From contig JBBKWJ010000143.1 of NCBI GenBank assembly GCA_037968895.1, positions 1 to 9,493 of the forward strand: a stretch of 9,493 nucleotides of DNA, in the 5' to 3' direction. The stretch is from JBBKWJ01 sp037968895 (GTDB lineage Bacteria > Actinomycetota > Acidimicrobiia > Acidimicrobiales > SZUA-35). Positions 1 to 6,657 of the stretch are shown piece by piece (position 1 is the stretch's first letter; each line of letters starts with the position of its first letter). The notes beneath the pieces are model-generated. The model did not search any database and was not told the DNA's origin. It saw only the letters and a program-made list of their open reading frames with translations. Both the position numbers and the translations under genes were made by a program.

Positions 1-720
1 GGTTCGGTGCTTCCGCGCGAGATGGCGATCGATCCCGTGCAGAATGCAGCTGCGGTCTTCGCAGGTCTTCTAAGCCAGCGCGGTGTCGTCGTCAACCAGG
101 CGGCAAGCGGAACGGCCCCAGACACTTCGGTCAAGATTGCCGAGATCGAGTCAGCCACGGTCGTTGACATCGCCACTCACGTCAACAGTTATAGCGACAA
201 CTACGCCGCTGAGATTCTGACAAAGCACATTGGCCTCGAGGTCAGCGGCATCGGATCGACCGAGGCAGGGGCCGCTGCCATTCGCTCGGCGCTCGCGGCG
301 AACGGCACAATGCCAATAACTGGTGTCATCATCAACGACGGCTCAGGATTAGCCGAATCAGACCGACTCACCTGCGATCTCCTTATTGCGGTTCTTTCAA
401 CCGCCACGCCTGATTCGACATTCGCACAAACTCTTAGCATCTCGGGCGAACGAGGCAGCCTTCTCAATCGGTTCGATGGCACCGAGATCGATGGCCAGGT
501 GTACGCCAAAACCGGATCCCTTAACACGGTGCGGTCCCTTAGCGGATTTGTAGTCTCTGACACCGATGAAGACGGATACGCCGTGTTCTCGATCATCATC
601 AATGGCGAACTCGCGCAGACGTATGAGGGTCTCCAAGACGAAGTGATACGGGTTCTGGCCGACTTTCCTGACGCGCCCGAGGTCGAGGAACTCGACCCGA
701 CTGATCCAATCAATTCATGA
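1..720 (+). CDS. dacB: D-alanyl-D-alanine carboxypeptidase, PBP4/DacB type (5'-truncated)
   Basis: This is the C-terminal part of a serine DD-peptidase of family S13, which trims or cleaves D-Ala-linked peptides in peptidoglycan outside the membrane. The reading frame is open from base 1, so the true start and the nucleophile SxxK motif lie left of the window. Two of the three penicillin-binding motifs are visible. SxN appears as Ser-Asp-Asn at 193-201 in the context YSDNYAAE, and KTG at 508-516 in the context YAKTGSLNTVRSLSG. A DGSGL stretch near 340-354, typical of this family, lies between them. The protein ends in an acidic, Asp/Glu/Pro-rich tail. A GTG at 7 is in frame but is not a credible start because the domain is already under way. 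Family assignment is firm; the exact symbol is less certain because actinobacteria can carry several S13 paralogues. Confidence 0.88.
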   Translation, partial: GSVLPREMAIDPVQNAAAVFAGLLSQRGVVVNQAASGTAPDTSVKIAEIESATVVDIATHVNSYSDNYAAEILTKHIGLEVSGIGSTEAGAAAIRSALAANGTMPITGVIINDGSGLAESDRLTCDLLIAVLSTATPDSTFAQTLSISGERGSLLNRFDGTEIDGQVYAKTGSLNTVRSLSGFVVSDTDEDGYAVFSIIINGELAQTYEGLQDEVIRVLADFPDAPEVEELDPTDPINS

Positions 721-827
721 TGGGGCACAAACTGTTACGCTGTCCCAACGTGCATGGCTGATGAGGCCTGGGCACACTAGGACGTCAGCGCAACACACCC
801 GCGCAGTACCGGGCGAAAGAGAGACCT
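721..827. other. intergenic gap between dacB and the small-gene cassette
   Basis: This 107-base gap holds a weak hairpin, TGGGGCA (721-727) with TGTCCCA (741-747), a 7-bp stem including one G-U pair and a 13-base loop. There is no T-run after it. I see no convincing promoter boxes. Whether the small genes are transcribed with dacB or from a promoter here cannot be decided by eye. Confidence 0.4.
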
Positions 828-1145
828 GTGGCTAGTCGAAACCCATTAGATGAGGCGAAAGATCTGCAGAAGATGCTGGTCGACTACGCCAAGCAGGAAA
901 CTGTCGAACCTCTGAAGACGCTCGGCGGCTACCTCGCCTGGGGCATCGCAGGGGCGCTCATGATGTTTCTAGGGCTCTTCTTCTTCGGCATCGGCACCCT
1001 CCGCTTGCTCCAAAGCGAAGCCGAGCTCGACGGTAATAGCTGGCTATCGCTCGTATCCTATTTGGTTGCGATTTTGGTGATGCTGGCTGCCATCGCAGGG
1101 CTGGTTGTTGCGTTTACAAAGGCAAAGAATCGAGTACTTTCATGA
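828..1145 (+). CDS. small two-helix membrane protein, actinobacterial holin-X/phage-holin-family-like
   Basis: A 105-residue protein with a polar, charged N-terminus (about 1-35), a first hydrophobic helix at roughly 36-60 and a second at about 70-96, ending in a short basic tail. The pattern AKQETVEPLKTLGGYLAWGIAGALM resembles proteins annotated in actinobacteria as putative phage holin family (holin superfamily III). That label rests on shape and remembered family style only; nothing here indicates a phage, and lysis activity should not be assumed. The start is GTG at 828, preceded by a weak purine-rich stretch (AAAGAGAG, about 815-822). Its stop overlaps the next gene's start as ATGA (1142-1145), so the two are probably translationally coupled. 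It heads a three-gene run between a cell-wall peptidase and tRNA modification genes, which fits an envelope role but does not prove one. Confidence 0.72.
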   Translation: MASRNPLDEAKDLQKMLVDYAKQETVEPLKTLGGYLAWGIAGALMMFLGLFFFGIGTLRLLQSEAELDGNSWLSLVSYLVAILVMLAAIAGLVVAFTKAKNRVLS

Positions 1146-1351
1146 CCGACACTACGAAGATCACCCCGGCCGACATCGAGTCGAAGTTTCGCGAGATCCA
1201 AGGCCAGGTTGACACTGTCGCCGAGGACAGCAAGAAGAAGATGGCTATTGCCGGCACAGTTACCGCCATCATCCTGCTCACGATTATTTACCTCATGGGC
1301 CAGTCATCAGGTAAGAAGAAGAGCACAGTCCTCGAGATCCGCCGTCTGTAA
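1142..1351 (+). CDS. small single-pass membrane protein of unknown function
   Basis: A 69-residue protein in three parts: a soluble charged N-terminus (about 1-32) beginning MTDTTKITPADIESKFREIQGQ-like and predicted helical; one transmembrane helix at about 33-53; and a short, strongly basic cytosolic-type tail (GKKKSTVLEIRRL). Lysines flank both sides of the helix. I recognise the layout as recurring in actinobacteria beside the preceding two-helix gene, but cannot name a function. The ATG at 1142 sits inside the upstream stop (ATGA) and the TAA stop shares its last base with the next ATG (TAATG, 1349-1353). Such overlaps on both sides argue strongly that it is a real, co-translated gene despite its size. 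Confidence 0.72.
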   Translation: MTDTTKITPADIESKFREIQGQVDTVAEDSKKKMAIAGTVTAIILLTIIYLMGQSSGKKKSTVLEIRRL

Positions 1352-1650
1352 TGCTCGCCAAACTTCTTAGCTTTGGAATACGCAAAACCGTCCGCGGACC
1401 CGCCCAATCATGGGTGTTCACCTCGGGCATCATGTTGCTGTATCGCTGGGCCAAGCGGAGAACTGGACGCCGCGAGATGGTCGAGTTGACCAACCTCAAG
1501 CCAGGCGATCGTTACCTGATTGAAAGCCTTCACGTCACCCATGGCGAACAGATCAAAGAAGAAAAGCGGGCCAAGAAGTCGGCCAAGCTCAACGCCAAAG
1601 ATCAGAAGAAGGCCATAAAGGCAGCGCGCAAAGCCGCGAAACGCTCGTAG
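1351..1650 (+). CDS. small basic protein with short hydrophobic segment, unknown function
   Basis: A 99-residue protein that I cannot assign to a named family. A moderately hydrophobic stretch at about 20-36 (SWVFTSGIMLLYRWAKRR) may be membrane-associated. A short central segment, ELTNLKPGDRYLIESL, resembles a small beta unit. The final 35 residues are extremely rich in Lys and Ala (EEKRAKKSAKLNAKDQKK and onward), probably forming a long charged helix that could bind nucleic acid, acidic phospholipid or a partner protein. The ATG at 1351 shares a base with the TAA of the preceding gene, so it is most likely translated by reinitiation as the third member of the small-gene cassette. A 29-base gap then separates it from the sulfur-carrier gene. 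Confidence 0.68.
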   Translation: MLAKLLSFGIRKTVRGPAQSWVFTSGIMLLYRWAKRRTGRREMVELTNLKPGDRYLIESLHVTHGEQIKEEKRAKKSAKLNAKDQKKAIKAARKAAKRS

Positions 1651-1679
1651 GACGCCCCCTTTTCCGGCATCCTGTACCG

Positions 1680-1883
1680 GTGAAGGTACTTCTGCGAAAT
1701 CCCCAACGAGAAACCGAGTTCGACGGCCCAATTTCGGTCGTAGCTCTTCTACGCCGCCTCGACCTGAACCGAGAGTCCGTGCTGGTTATTCAAGATGGCA
1801 CGCTCGTTCCCGGCGACGCTGTGCTTGAACACGACGCGGTGGTCGAGATTCGTCCCGTCATCAGTGGCGGTCAAGTCGGATGA
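1680..1883 (+). CDS. ttuB: TtuB-like MoaD/ThiS-family sulfur carrier
   Basis: A 67-residue beta-grasp, ubiquitin-like protein. In Thermus, TtuB is adenylated by an E1-like enzyme (TtuC), carries sulfur as a C-terminal thiocarboxylate, and hands it to TtuA for 2-thiolation of U54 in tRNA. Visible hallmarks are the short beta start MKVLLRNPQR, the central ESVLVIQDGTLVPGDAVL segment, and the C-terminal VEIRPVISGG, closely like the TtuB ending ISGG. Unusually, the diglycine (residues 63-64, bases 1866-1871) is not terminal: Gln-Val-Gly follows before the stop. The start is GTG at 1680 with no clear ribosome site just upstream. The stop overlaps the ttuA start as ATGA (1880-1883). Adjacency to ttuA makes TtuB more likely than MoaD or ThiS. 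No E1-like partner is in the window. Confidence 0.85.
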   Translation: MKVLLRNPQRETEFDGPISVVALLRRLDLNRESVLVIQDGTLVPGDAVLEHDAVVEIRPVISGGQVG

Positions 1884-2833
1884 AGTGCAAGGTCTGCCGC
1901 GGGTCGGCCGTCATTGATATGCGGCGCCACAATGCCAATTTCTGCGCTGATCACTTCCTGAAGTTCTGCGCCGATCAGACGGCCAAGACAATCAAACAGT
2001 TCGACATGCTGAACGAGGGCGAACGAGCGTTGGTCGCAGTGTCAGGCGGCAAGGACAGCCTCGCAGTGTGGGACATTTTGCTCGACCTTGGCTATGAGGC
2101 TGACGGCCTCTATGTCGGTCTTGGAATTGGCGACTACTCAGACACTTCGGCTGAATTCGCTCGCTCCTATGCTGAGTCACGGGGCGTAAAGCTCATCGAA
2201 ATCAATCTTCGAGGCGAATACGGTTTTGACGTGCCGACCGCGGCCGCGGCAACGCGGCGGGTGCCGTGCTCGGCCTGCGGTATGTCTAAACGGCATCTCT
2301 TCGACAAAGCCGCGCTTGACGGCGGCTACGACGCCGTCGTAACCGGCCACAATCTCGACGATGAGGCCGCCGTGTTATACGGCAATGTGATGCATTGGCA
2401 GACCGATTACCTCGGTCGCCAACGCCCAGTGCTTCCGGCCCGCAACGGCTTTCCGCGAAAGATCAAGCCACTCGTCCGGCTAGGGGAGCGCGAGATGGCG
2501 GCTTATTGCGTCCTGAAAAATATCGACTACATCGTTGAAGAGTGTCCGATGGCCGTAGGCAACAAGCACATCGGCTACAAAGAGTCACTCAACGAACTTG
2601 AGCTCGCCTCGCCTGGCGCCAAGCGCGATTTCTACTTCGGATTTCTTCGCAATGCGGTCGACCGCTTTGCGACTGACGCCGATGCCGAGAAGGCTACGCT
2701 CGGCACCTGTGCAACGTGTGGTGGCCCGGCCTCTAGCGACATATGTGCCTTCTGCCGGCTTGCCGAGAAGGCATCAGCGATCGAACCCGTTCCTGTCGCA
2801 ATGCCGCGGCGTAAAAAGAAAGCAAAGAACTAA
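1880..2833 (+). CDS. ttuA: tRNA-5-methyluridine(54) 2-sulfurtransferase TtuA
   Basis: A 317-residue TtuA/TtcA-family enzyme that activates U54 (T54) in the tRNA T-loop with ATP and replaces the 2-oxygen with sulfur from TtuB thiocarboxylate. All expected elements are present. The N-terminal zinc ligands are C3, C6, C22 and H25. The ATP PP-loop is SGGKDS at 55-60. The iron-sulfur cysteines are C130, C133 and C222, the same positions as I recall for Thermus TtuA. A GHNLDDEA motif lies at 156-163, and a C-terminal zinc ribbon uses C277, C280, C289 and C292. The protein ends in a very basic tail (PRRKKKAKN) suited to RNA contact. The ATG at 1880 is fixed by the zinc cysteines at residues 3 and 6 and by the ATGA overlap with ttuB. 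It belongs to a ttuB-ttuA-trmI unit. Confidence 0.95.
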   Translation: MKCKVCRGSAVIDMRRHNANFCADHFLKFCADQTAKTIKQFDMLNEGERALVAVSGGKDSLAVWDILLDLGYEADGLYVGLGIGDYSDTSAEFARSYAESRGVKLIEINLRGEYGFDVPTAAAATRRVPCSACGMSKRHLFDKAALDGGYDAVVTGHNLDDEAAVLYGNVMHWQTDYLGRQRPVLPARNGFPRKIKPLVRLGEREMAAYCVLKNIDYIVEECPMAVGNKHIGYKESLNELELASPGAKRDFYFGFLRNAVDRFATDADAEKATLGTCATCGGPASSDICAFCRLAEKASAIEPVPVAMPRRKKKAKN

Positions 2834-2839
2834 ACCCTC

Positions 2840-3649
2840 ATGACAGAAGCCAACACACAAAGTGGCGTCCTCGCCGAGGGCGATATTGTCCTGCTGATTG
2901 ACAAGAAGAGTCGCCGTCACCTCGTGACGCTTGACGTTAAGAATTCCTTTCACTCCCATGCTGGCGTCTTGCCGCATACCGAGATCATTGGCCGCCACGA
3001 TGGTTCAACCGTCTCAACGACCTTGGGCCAGAAGCTTCGTGTACTCAAACCGACGCTAAGCGACTACATCTTGTCGATGAAGCGAGGGGCACAGGTTATT
3101 TACCCGAAAGACATCGGACCGATCCTGATGCTCGCCGATATTGGGCCTGGCATGAAGGTGTTCGAGTCAGGCGTCGGGTCGGGTGCCTTGTCGATGGGCA
3201 TGCTTCGCACAGGGGCCGACATCACTGGCTACGAACTTCGTGAAGATTTCGCCAATCGGGCCATAAAGAACGTCACCGCCTTTCTCGGCGAAGAAGTACT
3301 AGAGCGATACAAGGTTGAGCTCCGGTCGAGCTATGACGGCATCGATGGAACAGACTTCGACCGGGTCGTCCTTGACCTTCCTGAGCCATGGCAGGTCATT
3401 CCCCATGCCTCAAGCGCGCTGCGCCCCGGCGGAGTGTTTCTCGCATACACGCCAGCTGTCACTCAGGTCATGAAGGTCACCGACGCACTTCATGCCAACA
3501 ACTTCACCGAGATTGAAACCACCGAGGTGTTGAATCGCACCTGGCACGTCGAAGGCCTTGCGGTGCGCCCAGATCACCGCATGGTCGCCCACACCGGATT
3601 CCTTACGCGAGCCCGACTACAAGCACCTCTGACGCCTACTGACAAATAG
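2840..3649 (+). CDS. trmI: tRNA (adenine-N1-)-methyltransferase, m1A58 (TrmI)
   Basis: A 269-residue class I SAM-dependent methyltransferase that makes m1A at position 58 of the tRNA T-loop, normally as a tetramer. The N-terminal beta domain (about 10-70) resembles the M. tuberculosis enzyme Rv2118c. The signature MKRGAQVIYPKD (80-91) is followed by the SAM-binding motif VFESGVGSGAL (107-117), an acidic position after the second strand (YELRED, 131-136), and the motif-IV-like DLPEPW (179-184). Near the C-terminus, RTWHVEGLAVRP matches the conserved TrmI ending. Length is normal for the family (Rv2118c is about 280). The ATG at 2840 lies six bases after the ttuA stop, without a clear ribosome site, so translational coupling is likely. 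A58 pairs with T54 in the T-loop, which explains the neighbourhood with ttuA. Confidence 0.95.
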   Translation: MTEANTQSGVLAEGDIVLLIDKKSRRHLVTLDVKNSFHSHAGVLPHTEIIGRHDGSTVSTTLGQKLRVLKPTLSDYILSMKRGAQVIYPKDIGPILMLADIGPGMKVFESGVGSGALSMGMLRTGADITGYELREDFANRAIKNVTAFLGEEVLERYKVELRSSYDGIDGTDFDRVVLDLPEPWQVIPHASSALRPGGVFLAYTPAVTQVMKVTDALHANNFTEIETTEVLNRTWHVEGLAVRPDHRMVAHTGFLTRARLQAPLTPTDK

Positions 3650-3696
3650 TTAGGAAATACCTTACATATGCCTCACATTCTCCGATGGGGAAGTAT

Positions 3697-3715
3697 CTCG
3701 TTGGGGCAGAACGAG
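3697..3715 (+). other. small hairpin upstream of the terminator
   Basis: A perfect 6-bp inverted repeat, CTCGTT and AACGAG, is separated by the 7-base loop GGGGCAG. It lies just before the stronger hairpin at 3719-3754. It has no T-run of its own. It may help protect the trmI 3' end or assist termination, or it may be chance. Confidence 0.35.
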
Positions 3716-3718
3716 CAC

Positions 3719-3763
3719 AACGACCTCGGATTGGCATCGCCAGCCGGGGTCGTTTTCGTTCTC
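3719..3763 (+). terminator. intrinsic-type terminator after trmI
   Basis: An 11-bp stem is formed by AACGACCTCGG (3719-3729) and CCGGGGTCGTT (3744-3754), with one G-U wobble and a 14-base loop. It is followed by a T-rich but imperfect tail, TTTTCGTTCTC (3753-3763). It sits about 70 bases after the trmI stop and before the likely ppc promoter, where the left operon should end. The interrupted T-run makes the strength uncertain. Confidence 0.65.
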
Positions 3764-3858
3764 GGCTCACTCCTAGTCGCCTACGAAGGCGTACCGGTTC
3801 GCTAGAGTGATGGACGGTCAATGGCGACCGGTTCCTAGAAATCGACGAAGGACACCAG
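3764..3858 (+). promoter_or_regulatory. ppc leader: tandem ACCGGTTC repeat, -10-like box and ribosome site
   Basis: Two direct copies of ACCGGTTC lie at 3793-3800 and 3827-3834 (34 bases apart), each followed by a related CTAGA sequence, so the repeat unit is roughly 13 to 15 bases. The first copy overlaps a -10-like hexamer TAGAGT (3803-3808); I see no convincing -35 box. A clear Shine-Dalgarno sequence, GAAGGA (3847-3852), lies six bases before the TTG start at 3859 and decides that start. The repeats could be regulator sites, but this is inferred from sequence shape and position alone. Confidence 0.45.
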
Positions 3859-6591
3859 TTGACTCCATCATCGCCTCCCGCAACGGCCGATCAGATCAAT
3901 CGCGACAACGAGCTGCGCATCGCCATCAGACGGCTGGGCTCCCAGCTGGGCGGTGCAATCAGCCGGCTTGAGGGTGAGGAGTTCTTGACCGTCGTTGAGG
4001 AGGTTCGAGTGCTCGCCCGGAGCCTTCGCCGTGACGAGCACGACGCCGCTGGAGTTCGGCTCAACGAGGTCATCCAGGGCCTTGACGATCTCGACACCGT
4101 TCGGCTCGCTCGGTCCTTCACAACCTATTTCCACCTCGCGAACGTCGCCGAGCAGGTGTACAGAATCGAAGAACTCAACGTCAGTCGGTCAGACGATGGC
4201 CGCATCACCGACACGCTCAATCGACTCATCGAAGCGGGCCACACGCCTGAGGAGATCAGCGGCGTCTTCAACAATGTCCGGCTGCAGCCGGTCTTCACTG
4301 CTCATCCAACAGAGGCATCACGACGCTCGATACTCGACAAGTTGAGCGACGTTTCTCGGCTCTTGGAAGAACGAGAGGGAGCCCGAACCACCGCGACCGA
4401 CCGTCTCCGAATTGATCGACGAATCGACACCCTGATCGATGCCCTCTGGCTCACCGACGAGCTGCGCCGAGAAAAGCCCGAACCAGTTGACGAGGCCCGC
4501 ACCGCCCTCTACTACCTCGAGCAGCTGTTGGTCAGTGGCTTGCCCGAGGTGTGGAGCGACGCCGACATCGCCTTCGAGCAGCACGGTATTCAGCTTGAAG
4601 CAACCGCCGCTCCGATTGTCTTTGGATCGTGGGTTGGCGGCGACCGTGACGGCAACCCCAATGTCACCCCCTCGACCACTGTTGAGGTTCTTGCCCTTCA
4701 GCGTCAGCGAGCAATTCGATTGCTCCGTTCGGAGATCGAGGGGCTGCGTCGCGAGCTCAGCACGTCTGACGTGATTCGGCCACCAAGCGACGAACTGATT
4801 GCCGCCGTCGAGGCCGACCGCGATCATTTTCCTGACGTGTTTGCTGCGGTCGGCAGAATCAACGACGGTGAGTGGTATCGACTCCGTCTTTTAGTTATTG
4901 CGCAACGCCTCGCCGAGACCGCTCAGGTTCCAGCCGGGCCGAGGGCCTACCAGCGTCACACCGAACTCGCTGACGATCTCACTCTGCTCGAGCATTCACT
5001 CATCCGAACTGGTGCCGACCTCGTCGCCAAGGGACGTCTTCGACGAGTGCAGCGCATCGTGCAGACTGCAGGCTTCCGACTGGCGACGCTCGACATTCGA
5101 GAGCACGCTAAGAAGCACCACGAGTCGTTAGCCAGAATGTTCGCTGAATCAGGGACGGCGTACCCGAACGACGCTGAGGGTCGTACTGCCCTGCTGCTGG
5201 CCGAGCTAAACAGCCGTCGTCCGCTCGCCCCTCCTGGCATCAAGGTAGAAGGCACCGATGCCCTTGACCTTTTCCGCACCATACGCGAACAGCTCGACTT
5301 CTATGGCGACGATGTCGTCGAGAGCTACATCATCTCGATGACTCAAGGTGTTGACGACGTGCTGGCGCCTGTACTGCTCGCCCGAGAAGTTGGCCTCATC
5401 GACCTCGCAACTGGGACTGCTCGCCTCAGCTTCGTTCCACTATTTGAAACAATCAACGACCTCCGGGGTATAGGCGAGACTCTCGAACGGTTGCTCACCA
5501 TTCCCTCGTATCGTCGAATCGTCGAACTTCGGGGTGGTGTCCAAGAAGTGATGGTCGGCTACTCCGACTCAAACAAAGACGGCGGTATCGCAACGAGCCA
5601 GTGGGAAATTCACAAGGCCCTGCGAACAATCAGGGATGTGTCAGCCCGCCACGGCGTCAAGATCGTGGTATTCCACGGTCGAGGCGGCACCGTCGGCCGC
5701 GGTGGCGGCCCTACCAACGAGTCAATTCTCTCCCAGCCCTCGGGCGCCGTTAACGGAGGGGTGAAAATCACTGAACAAGGCGAAGTGATTAGCGACAAAT
5801 ACGGTCAGGCTGAAATCGCCCAACGAAATCTCGATCTGGCGCTCTCTGCCGTGCTCGAGGCGACGGTGTCGCATGCTGGCGCCCGCCATGACCCAGAAAC
5901 CATTATTCGCTGGTCGGAGTGGATGGAGACCATCTCCGGTGCGGCATTCGAGCACTATCGGGGGTTCATCACCCAGCCTGAGCTTCCCGCATATTTCGTC
6001 ACTTCAACTCCAGTTGAAGAGCTCGGCTCGCTGAATATCGGGTCGCGACCAGCGAAACGATCAACGGCTGATGCCGGGCTCGACTCGCTGCGGGCCATTC
6101 CATGGGTCTTTGGATGGACCCAAAGCCGACAGATTATTCCAGGCTGGTTCGGCGTCGGCACCGGCCTCGAGCACATCATCGAGCAAGGCGGCCTCGAAGG
6201 GCTGCAGGAGATGTACAACGAATGGCGGTTCTTCCGTAGCTTCATCGGCAACGTCGAGATGACCCTCGCCAAGACTGATCTTCGCATCGCGAAGCGCTAT
6301 GTCGACACGCTCGTTGCCGCCGAACACTCTCACCTATTCACGATGGTCGAGGAGGAGCACGCCCGCACCATTGCCGGGCTCGCGCAAATCACCGGGCGGG
6401 GCCCGCTTGACAACCTTCCGATCCTCAAACGCACGCTTCAGATTCGAGACGTTTACCTTGATCCGCTGCACCTGATTCAGGTCGACCTTCTCAAACGGGT
6501 TCGTTCAGGCGAAGAGGTCTCGCATCGTTTGCGGCGCGCCTTGCTCCTCACAATAAATGGTGTTGCCGCGGGCATGCGCAACACCGGTTAG
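3859..6591 (+). CDS. ppc: phosphoenolpyruvate carboxylase
   Basis: A full-length 910-residue PEP carboxylase, which combines phosphoenolpyruvate and bicarbonate to give oxaloacetate and phosphate, refilling the TCA cycle in the cytoplasm. Conserved active-site blocks are intact: VFTAHPTEASRRS with catalytic H149; GGDRDGNP at 260-267; GYSDSNKDGG at 567-576; and the glycine-rich loop FHGRGGTVGRGGGPT starting at F605, with catalytic H606 and R608. LNIGSRPAKR and WVFGWTQSRQIIPGW follow. The C-terminus ends in the family-typical RNTG, whose Asn (N908) corresponds to a residue of the aspartate/malate inhibitor site in E. coli PEPC, so feedback inhibition is plausible. The start is TTG at 3859, supported by GAAGGA six bases upstream; length agrees with bacterial PEPCs (about 880-930). 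It appears to begin a new transcription unit after the terminator. Confidence 0.98.
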   Translation: MTPSSPPATADQINRDNELRIAIRRLGSQLGGAISRLEGEEFLTVVEEVRVLARSLRRDEHDAAGVRLNEVIQGLDDLDTVRLARSFTTYFHLANVAEQVYRIEELNVSRSDDGRITDTLNRLIEAGHTPEEISGVFNNVRLQPVFTAHPTEASRRSILDKLSDVSRLLEEREGARTTATDRLRIDRRIDTLIDALWLTDELRREKPEPVDEARTALYYLEQLLVSGLPEVWSDADIAFEQHGIQLEATAAPIVFGSWVGGDRDGNPNVTPSTTVEVLALQRQRAIRLLRSEIEGLRRELSTSDVIRPPSDELIAAVEADRDHFPDVFAAVGRINDGEWYRLRLLVIAQRLAETAQVPAGPRAYQRHTELADDLTLLEHSLIRTGADLVAKGRLRRVQRIVQTAGFRLATLDIREHAKKHHESLARMFAESGTAYPNDAEGRTALLLAELNSRRPLAPPGIKVEGTDALDLFRTIREQLDFYGDDVVESYIISMTQGVDDVLAPVLLAREVGLIDLATGTARLSFVPLFETINDLRGIGETLERLLTIPSYRRIVELRGGVQEVMVGYSDSNKDGGIATSQWEIHKALRTIRDVSARHGVKIVVFHGRGGTVGRGGGPTNESILSQPSGAVNGGVKITEQGEVISDKYGQAEIAQRNLDLALSAVLEATVSHAGARHDPETIIRWSEWMETISGAAFEHYRGFITQPELPAYFVTSTPVEELGSLNIGSRPAKRSTADAGLDSLRAIPWVFGWTQSRQIIPGWFGVGTGLEHIIEQGGLEGLQEMYNEWRFFRSFIGNVEMTLAKTDLRIAKRYVDTLVAAEHSHLFTMVEEEHARTIAGLAQITGRGPLDNLPILKRTLQIRDVYLDPLHLIQVDLLKRVRSGEEVSHRLRRALLLTINGVAAGMRNTG

Positions 6592-6641
6592 GGCTACCCT
6601 TCGACGCTCGTGCACTATCCGCCCCCTGGGCACCGAAAGAT

Positions 6642-6647
6642 GGGAGG
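6642..6647 (+). promoter_or_regulatory. ribosome binding site GGGAGG for the LytR_C gene
   Basis: GGGAGG lies ten bases before the GTG at 6658 and supports that non-ATG start. The 66-base gap from the ppc stop (6592-6657) shows no convincing terminator, so read-through from ppc is possible. Confidence 0.6.
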
Positions 6648-6657
6648 CTAAGCGGCT

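Noticed and set aside
201..728. Open frame antisense to dacB (175 codons)
   Set aside because: It mirrors conserved peptidase motifs on the other strand and has no coding evidence of its own.
721..747. Hairpin just after the dacB stop as a terminator
   Set aside because: The stem is only 7 bp with a G-U pair and a 13-base loop, and no T-run follows, so I mention it only within the gap entry.
828..1145. Prophage remnant suggested by the holin-like protein
   Set aside because: No other phage gene, attachment repeat or tRNA target is present, and the gene is tightly packed with two non-phage small genes.
3636..3821. Possible small gene on the - strand between trmI and ppc
   Set aside because: It spans the terminator hairpins and repeat region, and its Arg-rich translation has no recognisable features.
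4318..4827. Long open frame antisense to ppc (169 codons)
   Set aside because: It lies wholly inside a strongly conserved enzyme gene, has no recognisable motif, and is expected from codon bias in GC-rich DNA.
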